A stretch of 64,000 bases of DNA from Branchiostoma floridae. Lineage: Eukaryota > Chordata > Leptocardii > Amphioxiformes > Branchiostomatidae. The stretch is taken from assembly GCF_000003815.2 (NCBI RefSeq), contig NC_049995.1:3980684-4044683 (forward strand). Reading direction: 5' to 3'. The notes beneath the pieces were generated by a model. The model was given only the letters and a program-made list of their open reading frames with translations. It searched no databases and had not been told where the DNA came from. Positions 13,321 to 26,450 of this stretch are shown piece by piece; the first letter of the stretch is position 1; every line of letters begins with the position of its first letter. Both the position numbers and the translations under genes were made by a program.

Positions 13321-13506
13321 TGTCAAGGTGTCTAACTCCAACAATGGGAGGCTCCACTGAACCTGAAGGGCCTGCTCCCCCATCAGACAAAACAATACAT
13401 GCCGTTCCACAACTCGGCTTTCATGTCTAAAGTGGACACTCTCTGCTGTGCAAATAGTACGGGTAGTATTGCTCTGTTGTAGGTATAACACAGACACTGC
13501 GAAAAG

Positions 13507-14160
13507 GAGTCGCAAAACAGAGTCAAAGTCAAAGTCCATTTCCAAGGAAGGTATTCCTGATCTTTAAAATGTAAGATTTAACCATTCCCTGCTAAGGGAG
13601 CACCTTTTGGCTGCCAAATTTGGCAGTAGGGTTAGGGTTAAACTACATGTAAGACTGCAAAAAAAGAGTCACAAATAGAGTCAAACTCAAAATCCATTTC
13701 CATTTCCAAGGAAGGTATTCCTGACCTTTAGCATAAATGTAAAGATTTAACCATTCTTTGCTTAGGTGGTGCCTTTTGGCTTCGGGAGTTGGCGGTAGGG
13801 TTAGGGTTAAACTACATGTAAGAAACTGCACACAAAAAAAGAGTCACAGAACAAGAGTTGAACTCAAACTCCATTTCCAATGAAGGTATTCCCAATTCGT
13901 AACCCAAATGTAAAAATGTAACCTTCCCAGGAGGTTACCAAGGGAAACTTTTAAATGCAGGAGTTTGGCAGCCAGTTTAAGGTTAAATTTTAACAATGTG
14001 GAAAAGAGTCAAAGAACAGACTCAAAATTAATTGTCAGGAAAACACTACCAGTTCAAGATCCGTAGAATATCTGAAAAATTTAACCTTCCTCTACTAAGG
14101 GATACCCTTTTGATCTACAGGAGTAAGTCAGCATGTATAATGTTAAGGCAGGTGTGTTAT
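13507..14160. repeat. diverged tandem repeat, about 165-bp unit, 4 copies
   Basis: Units start with GAGTC(A/G)CA(A/G)A-type boxes near 13507, 13666, 13840 and 14005. They share TCCATTTCCAA, GAAGGTATTCC, TTTAACC(A/T)TTC and a TAGGGTTAGGGTTAAAC box in the first two. Similarity declines across the array. Confidence 0.75.
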
Positions 14161-17100
14161 CATAACCTAATTCCAACACCTTGGGAAAAAAACAGGAGCT
14201 CTTCACTGTGCAAACCCTTTTTTTCAAGTGTCTCCTCTTGCTATGTGCCCCTCCCCCCTCCTGTCAGCAAGGGTTTCACATCTCTCTACCCTCCTGTGAT
14301 CTTCAGGAACAGTAATGTTGACACTAAACACTCGAGCATACACATAACAGATAAATACCTGAACAGCACTGAACAAGTCTGGGAATGTTCTGTTCAAGAG
14401 TAGGTCTTCTGACATTTTGGGGGTACTCAAATTATGCATTTATTTTTCAGGAAATTGTACTTTTGTACAATAATTGACTGAACAATTGGCTGACATTCAA
14501 GTACGGACATTCACAATATTGTAAATCAATTTCCATTCTGCACTGGTCTCATTTGTAGTAAGAGTAAAAAAAGGAGGTTTTGTGATGTTTTTATTGTCTG
14601 GGATATCTACAGAGTCTTTGATTTTTTTTCCTGTAAAAACTGAGTTTCTGATGTCTGAAATTGATATTTACAATATTACACTTTGTTTGTAAAAAGGCTT
14701 TACAGAGAAAATGTACAAGAGCTGTGTTTGTCAGTTGGTCCTGTTACCAAAGCTTTAGGAATGTTTGTAAAAAAAACACTATAGTCAGATTTCTTTTAGT
14801 TTCATGGGAATCTTTGGAATGGGAAATTCCCTCTGGAAAAATTCTGTCATTATCAGATTTCAAAAGTTGTGAAAATCTATCATTGGCCAAACTTTATTTC
14901 CCTCACTACAATAAAAGAAAAGACTGGGAATGAGTTGGTGAAGAACTGCATACAAGACATAAAAAAATGTTTTTAAAAGATGTGATGTTTAAATTTAAAA
15001 CTGTAATGGCTGAGCTTACATAGCACAGTTTGTCTGCTTAGTCTGCTATAATTTTTGAAACCTCTATTCAAAATAAACAATTTGATGTTTTACAGTAGCT
15101 ACCTACCTAGTCCTTTGACCTCTTGATCGTTGGGGGAACAAGGTAGACATGAAGATGGAGAGTTGTAACTTATCCTAACCAAATATGCTATACAGCATGC
15201 TAGTCTATTTGTAAAGTATATCTGCTCAGATCTAGAGACATCAGTTTGAATGGAAGCGAAAGTCACACCACACCAACAGACATTTATACAGGCTTTCAAC
15301 ACAGGTTTTCATCAATTTAGGAAGTCTACAGTAACCAACGTTGAAAAGAAATGTAACCTCAAGACACTTAAAGACAAGAACGCACGACAAAGAAACACTG
15401 ACAGCTTCCTTGTAAGAAATGCATTTGAGGGAAACCCACAACCACAATAGTGGTCTCAGCCCTGTGACTCTGATATGGCTTCCCTACACATAACACACAG
15501 ACCGTGACAACAACAATATCCACCATGTAAAATGGAAACAAACTCTTTAACATTCCTCTCACAACTTCAAACCACAAAACAATAATGATACACACTTTTC
15601 CTTGTGTATAGCAATTGCCAATACCATATACAACAGTTAGCAACACTTTTAGTACAACATATTGACCATGTACTTCAGTAACCAGTGTTCGCTGTATTCT
15701 ATGTCAATACGTTATTCCACATAGCAGGTTTGCAAAGACATAACCGCAAGCTTCCCCAAACAAGCAATACACCTGTCCTACAACGGTGACACCTACCTTG
15801 CTGTAACTGCTCAGGTGTTAAATCCAAGACGTCTTGGAGCAAAACGTCTTGACGTAGAAGGAACGGCGTGTGTAGCAAGGATCCCGGGAAGGAACGTGTG
15901 CCGGCACTGCAAGCTGTTCAGCTGGTTTTCACACACTACAATGATCACCACCTTAGGGGACACAAAAGATGCCTCATTAATATTCATGAGCTGACACCCC
16001 TCAGCCAATTGTCTATCAGTCAGGCTTGAAGTCATGAATATGCATAAGGAGGAAGGTGAGTGCCTTGGGGGCAAATTGTGCATGAAATTTATGCTAATGA
16101 TGGTAATAAGATAAGGTATTGAAAAGAGGGCACAACTCAATGGGAAGCCTTTTTCATAAATATGTGAAGTTTCGGATGCCAAAAATAGTTCTCAGCTGAT
16201 GATGTGGACAGGTATTTGGAATCTGTTCTATCAAATCCTACAAATCAAATGCTACGCTAAAACTTACACAAGTACAACACTAGGATCCGAACTGATAGTC
16301 TCAGACAGCTAGTTTTCAAAAGACCTGATAACAATCAATTCACCACACTTTCCTCTCTCCAAAGAAAGGTAAAAATATAAAATTCAAATATTCTGCAAAA
16401 GACAGTTGGCAAAACTGGGCACAACAGAGAAAAGCACTATCTTTCTGGGCTAACTAACTTTATTCCACTTTGACTACTCACTAAACGTCTTTTTCAATAC
16501 AAAACATGCCCACAACGTTTGGAGAAAATTAGAGTAGGAGTATTTGAATCACTTTGTACCATTTTTCAACCAAGCTGACATAAATGTTTCCAATGCCTTG
16601 TACACAGTCAACAAGTGTGTCCTCCCCTCAGAGATGTCCTCTTTGTTGTCCCAACCATACCACCTGTATGAACATCTTTCATGACCCCCTAGGTGCACAC
16701 CCCTGTGGAGTGATGACTGGACCTGAGGCCTGCTGTCACAAGGCTATTGTTAGGGATGGTCCACTATTGTCCAGGATGGTTCCACAGCTGTGAGGTCCAG
16801 TCAAGAGTGACAGGGACCTGAATATGTCCAGGGACTGGCCATTATTACATAGAGTAGGTGTAAAGAGACATTTTAAAACTTTTTCTACATTATTGTATTG
16901 GTTATCCCCTTGCAATAAGTCTTCGGACATGAGTTTGGAAATAAAGATGTATACAATTTTTACATTATAATATACTGAAGTAGAAAACAAACAACAGAAA
17001 TATTTCGCATATGATAAAATAAAGAGATACTGGTGGTTATTCTTAAATCTTATGCTTACAAGTCTACTCTCATTTAGTCCTTCTCTGCACTAGACAGAGA

Positions 17101-18640
17101 TGGCTAAGTGACCATTGAACTTGCAATACCAAACTTATTTGTGTACCCTTTAAGTTGTGATTAGACAATGTCAGAACACAGTAAAAGAAGTGTTCTTCAA
17201 TTGGTTATATACTCATAACTTCTTGTGGGGTGTTACAGACAAGACAACAGTGAGAAAATTCACTCAGAGACCCTTTAACAGGAAATAATGAACATTCCCT
17301 TACTTTCAGCCAGCTGACAATACATGGCTATTGTCTGCTCTTTATATCATAATGATAGAGGGTGCCCTGACACCCCCTGTCAGGTAGTATTGTCTGTACC
17401 CCCTAACATCTGCTGAGGTGCTCACAGGAGGACACACACGCTGGTACACCACAGGCCTGGGGTGGAAATAATTGTATTATCTGCTCAAGAGATGGGGATT
17501 CATAGCCTGGAAACAAGATCCCAGCCCGATCTCAAAAATATCTATCATGTGTGGCCCCACAGATAGAAAAAGATTGGGCTGGGGTCACAGACGTGTTAAA
17601 GCTTCTTTTTTTTTAATACCAATCTTTTTTTTTTCACTTTCTGTTTTTCACCAATACAGTGTATCACATCCTGAGATTAATTGGATGAATGGATTGCAAT
17701 TTTCGTCAATCTCAACAACAAGAAGCAAATTTAACTTTTTGTCCTGTGACAGAGGAACAGGCCCTTTCAGTGTTAAAACTGCCCAAGAAGACCACTCAGG
17801 GGACCTACTAGTATGTAAACAGGCGGTCTCTACATATAGGAGATAAGGGGAAAAATGTCTAGGGAACCAGAAAAAATGGTCATTGCCCAGGTGGTCCTTA
17901 TGTAGAGGTGGTCACTTGTACAGGTTTGTCATCCCCATATGAAGTAATCTTCTAGCTAGCATTCGCACAATAATGCAACTTCACTACAGCTCATATTTTC
18001 AGGCATTTCAATGATGAGAAGTCGTTCTTGTACCATTGTCACAAAAGTCTGAGAAGGAAAGATGATGCTAGCTGTGCTGTGCTACTTGCAATGACCGCTT
18101 GACTTTGACAAATGACCCTTGAGTGACCTACATCTCCACTGGTTTCCCTGATATTTGCTCACCTTTTCAGCCCTTTCCTCTTTGAAGTTCTGTTCTTCTT
18201 TCCTGTTTTGGACACTTTGATCGTTTACCATAGAATTCATTAATTCCTTTTTGTTAAACGAAGTAAATGAGGTCTTTTTGTGCCATGGTTTATTTGTGTT
18301 CTCTGTTTGTTCTTTGGTGGTCTCAGGCTGAAAGAAGGTCCATTTTGATGGAAAGGTCTTTTGAAGGGCAGAAAAATGGCGGGAGGCCTTTGCTTTGCAT
18401 GAGAATGTTCCGGTCACATTTCTGTGCCCTGGGAATGTTTTAATGAAGTCAGGCCCACCTCATAAATTCTACTGGACCTGTAAATATTTTGTTCTCAGCT
18501 TTGTCAGCTCTTTTCAAATACTACTACTAGCACATTCTTTTTTGAGAAGTCACAAATTACTATATGCCCACGGACAACTTTCGCATTCTATAACATTACA
18601 AGCAAAACCAGTGTTAAACCTTAAACCTGAAAATAAAAAT
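14161..18640. other. gene-free stretch
   Basis: No exon or RNA gene can be supported. Open frames of up to about 124 codons (14032-14403, 15811-16182, 17472-17846) have no recognisable domain, no consistent codon character and no splice context. An enhancer-like cluster of homeodomain and octamer motifs lies at 15955-16175. Confidence 0.45.
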
Positions 18641-18830
18641 TAATCTAACAGATCTTGGTGGATGCCAATGTGCAGATATTGGCACATTGATGCACCCAAT
18701 CCAGTGTGTTTTGGGCACACATTTAGATGCTAGATGGGCGTCACTCACCATGAGGTAAAGTCGTGTTAGTGCCTTACCCAAGGACACAATATCAGGGCAT
18801 GGTGGGTATTGAACTTGGGATATGTTGATC
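18641..18830 (-). mobile_element. SINE body with tRNA-type B box, left part of a split SINE
   Basis: On the minus strand this contains a B-box-like CAAGTTCAATACCC followed by the block TGTGTCCTTGGGTAAGGCAC, which resembles the conserved segment downstream of tRNA heads in several deuterostome SINEs. The related block CCCTTGGGAAAGTCAC occurs at about 32159. The head continues on the far side of the transposon at 18831-20017, so this SINE predates that insertion. Confidence 0.65.
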
Positions 18831-20017
18831 CAAGGAGCTTTTATCAGGAGGAGAGAGCAAGAATTTTTTTCCATTCAGCTATGTTCGTAGCGGGCGACAA
18901 AATTTGATTAACACCCACGTGTCAAAAACCCGCATCTACATACATTTCACCCACGCAAGCTTTTGTTTTCCCTTTGTTTTGTGGTCATTCATGGTGGGGC
19001 GGCCTGGGGATACAAACATTGTGTGTAGCGATCTGATTTTTGCGATTTTGTCGACGATGTTGAACAGAAGAGTAACTTCGGAATACATACAGCGGCGGCA
19101 ATATTCTCTCTGACTGAGGGTGAAATTTCAAAGCCATACGGCGACCGGACAGCGCCGCCGCTCGGGTACGGGCTAAGCCTAAAGGCAAAATTGTCTGAGG
19201 CAAAGTCTACGAAAAAAACTGGTAATATTCCTACAATTAATGATGACTGTGAAAAACCTGACTCAATGATCACAGGAACCAAGTTTTTTTTAAGTATGCA
19301 ACAGATATATTTCATAAATCGATACAAATACAAAGTTCAAAATTATGCCTGGAGAACTCAAGACATTATATACGAAAACCCGATCGTAACGAAAACCATG
19401 AAAACTATGCTCTCCCGCCTTACCTTCACCTTATTCCAGGCCCGATGTATCCTCTAAAAACACGGGTGGTTCGACAAAAATGAGCAAGGTTCGACCAACA
19501 GTGAACACGCCATTTTACCGAGCACATCATCAACAGTTACGAAAAAATATCAGCTAAATGAAGAAAAACGTCATATTTTTTTAGTAGCCATCTGAAAATA
19601 CATGTGAAAATTCATAATTCTATCGCAAGAAAACAGACCTCGATCCGCAAAAATAGGCCTAAACTGGCCCATGTTTGTTGTACGGCGAAGAGAAACATAT
19701 CAAACTGTCCGCCATTGTGCGCTCTACCGCAAGATGACGTAGTCACATGCCTGCCGAGTTTTCCAAATAAGGGAATCGTCGGAAACCTGACCCACTTCGC
19801 CTCTTGCCGATCGGGCTTCGGGCTGGCTCGAGGGCTATGACGTAATGGCGTGGCTCATTAGCATAGAAACCGTGCCAACCGGCGCTACGAACATCAGATC
19901 AGACGGGCGCCGCGCAGGGCAGTAAACAAAGCCGGCGCTGCGGGATTTAACGGGCCAAACAAAGCCGCACAGCGGGCGGGTAACTTCATACTCTCTCCTC
20001 CTGATAAAAGCTCCTTG
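18831..20017. mobile_element. non-autonomous DNA transposon, 1187 bp, inserted in a SINE
   Basis: The two ends are a perfect 27-bp inverted repeat starting CAAGGAGCTTTTATCAGG (18831-18857 and 19991-20017). The target GTTGATC is duplicated at 18824-18830 and 20018-20024; it can also be read as 8 bp, GTTGATCC. This fits a hAT- or P-type element. The interior is CpG-rich (notably 19130-19180 and 19780-20000). It holds only small ORFs without a transposase or THAP signature. The split SINE on both sides gives an independent view of the pre-insertion sequence. Confidence 0.87.
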
Positions 20018-20064
20018 GTTGATCCAAGCCCAACCCCCTACCAATATGCCACACCAACGCCACT
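20018..20064 (-). mobile_element. SINE head, right part of the split SINE
   Basis: Read on the minus strand the sequence has an A-box-like TGGCATATTGGTAGGG and runs into GGGCTTGGATCAAC, which continues across the transposon at 18830. Together the two parts give a tRNA-like A box to B box arrangement. Confidence 0.55.
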
Positions 20065-23020
20065 ACAAATGTTATTACAGACTGATTGATTGAGAATTAA
20101 CTAGGCAAGATTGTAGTCTAGTCTAATGAGGTCACAAAATGAAAAAAAGGAAAAGATTATTTCAAGTTCTTGAAACCCTCCCTTTCCAAGGATCAATGTT
20201 TCTGACAAAATCATACTAGTATTACTACAAAATGTCAGTACCATCAACTAATAGTGTTGGATTAGAATTACCATAAATATCTGAGACAATTCTTCATTCC
20301 AGGTTCTTATTCCTATATTAGATGACTAAGGCTGTTTAAGATTTGATTTTTGCTTTGATCAATGTTTCCATATGCTGGGGAACTGAAAATAACTTCTAGT
20401 AAACCATAGGGAGCGAAAAATGTCCCGATAATCAATATTTTTGCAACAATGATATTGAAAGAGTTGTCAGAAGTACCTTAGAAGTCGGACTGGTTGCAGA
20501 CGTTGTCACTAGAATCAATAATAAACAGGAGTTTCAGCAATTATTCAATAAACCCAATTTTCTTTCTATGAATGCTGACAGCATAATAAACTTTCATATG
20601 AAACAAAGCACAACAAATTGTATTTGTCTTTTCTATATAGTCATTCCCTTTCTTCCTTCTTTCTTTTTCTTTGCCTTTCCTCTTCTGTTTGTTCTTCTTT
20701 TTCATTTCTGATCTGTTCTTTATCGTCTTTCTTTCTGTCTACGTTCTTCTTAGTTCCTTGAGTTTTCCTTAATTTTCTTTGTAGCTTCTGCCAGAGTTTC
20801 CTAAACCCACATACAGAATTCCTACATACACACACCATAGGAATCTTCTGGCCAATGAACACAGAGAATCGGTATTCGGTTACCTTATTGAAATTCAAAC
20901 TTTTAAAGAGCCAATGATGTACTTCTAAAATTTGTTTAGTGTCAATGGTAGGCATTTCGTATTGGAGACATACTATTAGGTAGTTTTAAGAAAGGTGAAT
21001 ACAAAAGAAATGTGGGTTAGGCTTATTATGACCCAATTAGCATCATAAATGCAGAAACTTTAATTTTTGGGATAAATGGTAGCGACTTCAGATGCATAGG
21101 AGAGAACTATATCCTACATTTGCTTGAAAATGTTGCCTTTCTAATTTAAACTTTTTCTAACATCATTCCACAACTATTGACATTGAGATTCCTTCTCTAT
21201 TACTCATATCAACCTTTTGGGAAATGCCAGACTTTGGGGTATGTCTTAATTGAATTAAACTATTTTTGAAAACACTCAAGACACTTGCAAGTATCACAAG
21301 GTTATCTATAAGTCACAAGTGTGTAATAGATTACTTCTACTGTGTACCATGATCTTTAAGTCCTGTCTGGAGAAACACTTTTAAGACGTTCGTGACATCT
21401 TAAGAGGGATTAAGCTATCTTAAGCCAAAAAGCCGCAAAACTTCTGACGGTGACCTAAGGGTCATAAGAGGGAGACAGATGGCTTAAGATGAAGTGCTGA
21501 AGTCTTGAAGAAAGTCTGTTTTCTCTGAGGAGGGAGAAAATGTCAACACTTGTTCCAACACATGTCAGCATGTTTCAGAGTGATGGATATGGGAACATTC
21601 CTTAGAGGATTGATTATACAGTCTTGTCTCTACAAGGTACAAGGCCAAGGGAAGGAATGTCTTGTTTCATGATTAAACTTGAAAGGAAGGGTTTTGTTTC
21701 TGCAGAAAAGAACCATATCCTAAACCAAGCCATTCCCTTCCAATGGACAACAACAAAAACTTAAGGATTTTCTTTGTGAAACTTGAGCTTTAAAATTTCT
21801 TTTCTTTCTTTGTTTCCTTTAAAAAGTTCCTTATTCTTCTTTCCAATTTTTTGTCTTATTTAACAGTGTCTTCTATTATTTTAATTTTTTTGCTACCTTA
21901 CTTTTTTTCTCTATGTGTTAATTGCCTCCTGTTCTTGAGTTTTCTTTACCGTAATTCCTTTTTCTGACATTTGGTCTAAGACTTTTGATTCTTTCTTTTC
22001 CCCTCTGCCTAATTTCCTTTCTCTTTCTCTAACTCTTTCTCAGTTTCTTCGATCTATATGTCCTGTCTTGTTCTTTCATTCCTCTTGTACTGCCTACTTA
22101 CAGTACCCTTAATACTACTTAGCAACTTTCATAGCATTTCAACTTTCAAAGATCTGTTCAAGACAGTTAAACAAATGGCAAATTTCCCTTTGCCCCGTGG
22201 AATCTCCAACAACAAACAAGTCTGATAAAACAAGGCCACCAGTCAAAACACAACCAGCACTTTTCCTCTCCAAGTCCCTGTAGTTATCAAACACTGATAC
22301 TGAAGGGGTTGGTGAGGAAGCTAGGATCAGGGAAAAGTACGCTTAGGTCAGACATCCAAGATTCTTGGCTCAGGCACAAGTCTTGTACAAACAGTCATCA
22401 AGAAAAGAATGAAAATCGATTTTGCAAGATCGTCTTTCAAAGGAGACAAATGTTTTTGTGATTGACTTGTAAGATGAAGTTAGAATTATTATTCTTTTAA
22501 AATCCATAATTGATCTATCGGATTTTCATCTGGCAAAGCAGCGGGATCCCTTACCAAAACTCAATACAAGATAATCCAACAACAGACGATAAACCGAAAA
22601 GTGAGTGTGTCTGGTTAATATTAACTGAAGTTAGTTGAAATCTGGCATTCAATTTGCTGAATCTTTGATGAATTCTCCAGTGTCTCAAATGCAAGCTTGG
22701 TTTCATTTTTTTTATCAATTTTTTTGTGCGTTTAATCAAAGATAAAGACAGAAACTCTAATAAAAGAAACATTGAGGAAGTATCTAAGTCATAAACTTGC
22801 AAGATGCTGCAAAGAATCCTGTCTTGTCAAGTGGAAAGGAAACTTTCTATTACACCTCTATACTGGGTATCACAGGTCTGACATATTTATACAACAACGT
22901 TACTGTTAGAACATATATCACATTGTCATAGACAAATTGAAAAGCTTACAGTTTGTGTATCTTACACAGGACCACCCTGCAAACCAGAAAGGTAGAGCTA
23001 CAGAATTACTAAATAAGTAG
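20065..23020. other. gene-free stretch with pyrimidine-rich tracts
   Basis: Strongly pyrimidine-rich tracts lie at about 20640-20720 and 21785-22080 on the plus strand. No exon, RNA gene or transposon end was recognised. The lysine/glutamate-rich reverse frame at 20641-20955 is a by-product of the purine-rich strand. Confidence 0.5.
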
Positions 23021-23024
23021 GGTT

Positions 23025-23387
23025 CAGGCCAGGATTTCATTTTAGCGTAGTGGGAATGGCAAGGAAGCGAAGCAACCAATCAGGAGATTGGTATGGAAGG
23101 GTCTTGGTCCCTCCACAGTGAGATATTGAAAATGTAGAGTTAAAAGTTGGCACTCTGTTAACATCACATGTAATCTGAAGGATTTTTTGGTCAGCTTTGA
23201 GCGGCATGTCATCATTTTTCATTGTTCAGGCATTGATCAGACAAGCATTGATAGCAAAGTACCACTACACTAGTTAAAATGAGCGTAGTGGCCCTTATTT
23301 TAGCATAGTGGTCACAAATTATAGCGTAGTGTCCCACTAATACTGTAGTAATAGGCGCTAAGCTAAAATGCACTAGCTAGAACCCTG
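23025..23387. mobile_element. degenerate hAT-type MITE
   Basis: The left end reads AGGGTTCAGGCCAGG, then CATTTTAGCGTAG. The right end, reversed, reads CAGGGTTCTAGCTAG, then GCATTTTAGCTTAG. The interior repeats a GCGTAGTGG or GCATAGTGG box several times (23046, 23283, 23305). Ends match in order but with several differences, and no clean target duplication is left. Confidence 0.5.
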
Positions 23388-24021
23388 GTAAGACTGATTC
23401 TCTCCAGATCTCCCTAAGGTTCAAACGCTCCAAGTTTTCAACACTTCACTCCGCAAGCCATCTGTACAAACCTCGCCTGACACACAGGTGACCTCTGCGT
23501 TTGACCTTCAAAGGTCTTCAGAAGTGGCGAAAACATTCAGTTTACAGCCGAGGGATCTGGGGAACCCTTTTGAAGTGTTTTTGATGTATGGATGTTAGTG
23601 GATGTTAGCCCATCGCTGGTACTGAGTGATAAACTAAGCTTTAATTGGGCCTTGGTACAAGTAATGAGATTGGATGTTGGGGTATAAAGGGTTGTTATCT
23701 GGGGTTGTTGGGGCATCACAAGCTTTGATTAAGAGATTTTGCTTTAATTGGGGAACATGTTTTTGCACTTTGTCTGTAAGGTTGCTCTCTCAAGCAGATA
23801 ATTTGGCCTTGAACAGAGTACTCTATGTGTGTGGTAGAAGTTTTGAGGTAACTTTTTCTCCACCAAAACATAAAATTAATGTAGACCATCTCTTCATGTA
23901 GTGCAAGTGGGAATTTTAGTCTTGTATCATCTGAGGTGGCTATCTTGAGGGTCTGCATGGGGGTCCTAGCAAATACATTTTGTCTGATGAAGAATAAAAA
24001 AGTGCCCCAAACTTATAAAAT

Positions 24022-24243
24022 CAGGGCTGTCTCCAGCCTGAACCCGTCCCTCCGTCACAGAACATAAATTTTCTTGTTGGGACGGAAAAAAATATTACCC
24101 CATCCGTCCCAAACATCTGAACTTCATGACATGAAACTGTTGAAATCTATTTTTATAAGTTTAAAATGACACGTTTAACCAGGAAAACAACAATATGGGC
24201 TAATGAACAATGAGTAGAAAAACTTAAAGCTGGAGACAGGATG
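24022..24243. mobile_element. MITE with CTGTCTCCAGC ends
   Basis: CAGGGCTGTCTCCAGC at 24022 is mirrored by GCTGGAGACAG ending near 24240. Just inside the left end are two GGGACGG/CCGTCCC-type boxes. A related end lies at about 963-986. Target duplication is unclear. Confidence 0.55.
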
Positions 24244-24740
24244 CCACTTATTCAGCGTAATCAGTTAACTTCAAACCAGTAAACAATTCTGGGAAAAAAG
24301 GAGCAAAATCAAAGCTGCTCTTGCCAATTACCCAAATTTGCATGTAAGCACCAACAGTTCCAGGTGCCGTTTTCTGTATAATTCCAACTAAGACGTCTTA
24401 ACCTTGCCTTGGGTCAACCCCAAGGTGACATTTTTTCTTAATTAGGCCTCAAGAAACATCAGAAGTGGCAGCTTCCTGTAACATTAACCTTAACCCACGG
24501 CTTAATTGGCATGAAGAAATCTGTACATCCTTATTACTTGTGACACTGCCTATGTTGGGGGAAACTTGATATTCGCCCAATTAACTACAAGACTTTGCAA
24601 GTTGTAGAAAATTTCCCTGTACCATTGCTCTAGCAAATGTGAGGAATACTATACATTCTTCCTAATCCTTCTACTTATTTCTTAAACGATTAATAAGTGT
24701 ATTACGGAATGTCTACGGTAAAAAAGGAAGGAACAATACA

Positions 24741-24815
24741 AATATTAATAGCAGGTTTGAACCAAGGACCTCTGGGTTGTGGGCCTTAAACACAGTGGCT
24801 TTATCAAGTTTATGT
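24741..24815 (-). mobile_element. tRNA-derived SINE head
   Basis: On the minus strand the stretch reads GGCCCACAACCCAGAGGTCC, then TTGGTTCAAACC, a good match to a polymerase III B box in a tRNA-like setting. The rest of the SINE body cannot be delimited. Confidence 0.5.
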
Positions 24816-25549
24816 CACATGACACTACCAGACAACTACATGATGAACAAATACATAGGGGTAGTGTCCATCCTCATTTTACTCTTTTGAGTGGCCCTTG
24901 GGCCACACACAGTTGTACAAGCACTACAGCAGGAGACAGTCTGCTAGTAAGAAGTATAATGTGTTCTTTTAGAAGATGCAGCGGTTTAGCACCATAAGCT
25001 CCCTAAAATTTAGCACAGGGCCACTGTCACTGGTGCCCCATCTGAAAAGACAATGCATACTTTTGCAGACATGTCCAAAATGTTTGAAGGACCCTCGTAT
25101 CTAAGCTTTGTGGGAATCCAAAAGTCTACAAGAAAAACTCCAACCATAACTTAAGGGAAAGGATGGGGGTGTAATGGGGTCTGACTAGGCATTTCAAACA
25201 GTCTATAAAGTTTCTCTGATGTTCCTCAGTAGCTGTCAGAGTGATGAAAGTTCCATTGTTCCGTGGGACTGGCAGTTTACTAAACACTGGCATCCTGCAG
25301 ACATTACCAAGACTTTGGATAACTCCCAGAGTTTAAGGGTAAGGACAACCTTTTCACCCTTACTTTGGCTCCCAGCCTGATTCAACACTTCTTTCCTCTC
25401 AGAGAAATGTCTTCTCAAGGCCAAGTATATAGACAAGCTATCATCCACTTATACATTGGTAATTGAGATGTATTTGATGATGATTTCTACCAAATAATGG
25501 ACAGTACACTGATGGTTCTCACTCTTACATGTAGATACTTAAAATGGAG

Positions 25550-25800
25550 TTCCTTCTACAATTTTGCTTTCATTTTCCTTCTTGGATATTTGACTTTAGA
25601 GTTTCTTTATTTCTTTTTTCTTGCATACTTGAATACAGAGTTACCTCAACATTTTTTTTCTTTCAATCTTTGAATCTTTCTTTCTTTCTTTCTTTCTTTT
25701 TCAATAGAGTTCCTTCAACATTTTACTTTCTTTCTCTTTTTCTTTTCTTCTCTCTCTTTCTTCCTCTCTCTCTCACCTTCTTTCCTTCATCCATTTCACA
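25550..25800. repeat. polypyrimidine tract with TTTC microsatellite
   Basis: Nearly uninterrupted pyrimidines with a pure TTTC run around 25676-25698 and CT-rich runs to about 25780. The 131-codon frame across it (leucine/phenylalanine/serine-rich) is a composition artefact. Confidence 0.85.
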
Positions 25801-26200
25801 TCAAGTTTCTAAAACTGCTTATAAACTGATAGGAAAGTTAACCAATATGGGTCCCATTAAGCTTACAACTGTGAGAAGTACAGCAAGTTTTTTTTTTTTC
25901 AAACTGAGATTCAGACATGCATATCTTTCCCACATCTAATTTTTTTCTAAGCTTTAAAACCTAATCAAATTATTGTTTCCCGAACACTTATTCCATTATC
26001 CCATTACAATAGGAAGTTCAAAGCATACAGTAGTAATCCTCTAGAGTGACTTTTTCAATACCAAAACTCACCACATTCTGGGGTAGACATAGCAAGTCTT
26101 ACTTCTGGGCTCAGAGTTAAGAAGTTCAAGTACTTAAGGGATCTTGGGCAGGAAGTGTCTCAAGGATGTGTTTCACATTGGTCTGTTCAAGGCAGACGCT

Positions 26201-26450
26201 GGGGATTATGTCTGAGTGTTGGGAACACTTCTAAAGCTGTGACTTTGAACTTAGAGAAATTTCCTTTCCAAATTCCAAAGTGTTGAAAGTACTACGATGT
26301 ATGTAACATTTTGTCTTGTACAATGTACAACATTGGGGATTATGTCTAAGTGTTGGAAACACTGCAAAAAGCTGTGACTTGGAACTTCCTTCCCCAATTT
26401 CAAAGTGTTGAAAGTACCATGATGTAACATTTTGTCTTACAGTGGACGTT
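26201..26450. repeat. tandem duplication, 134-bp unit
   Basis: GGGGATTATGTCT(G/A)AGTGTTG occurs at 26201 and 26335. It is followed in both copies by AAGCTGTGACTT, CAAAGTGTTGAAAGTAC and AACATTTTGTCTT boxes with small indels. Confidence 0.85.

Noticed and set aside
13625-13645. Interstitial telomere repeat (TAGGGTTAGGG)
   Set aside because: Only two units, and they belong to the unit of the diverged tandem repeat at 13507-14160.
20641-20955. 104-residue Lys/Glu-rich coiled-coil protein on the minus strand
   Set aside because: The purine-rich strand forces Lys/Glu/Arg codons. No start context, splice sites or similarity that I can see.
24022-24243. Precise target duplication for this MITE
   Set aside because: ACTTAT occurs on both sides, but extra bases separate it from the ends, so the duplication is not demonstrable.
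25544-25939. 131-residue Phe/Leu/Ser-rich protein resembling a membrane protein
   Set aside because: Produced by a polypyrimidine tract; hydrophobicity follows from TTT/CTT/TTC codons.
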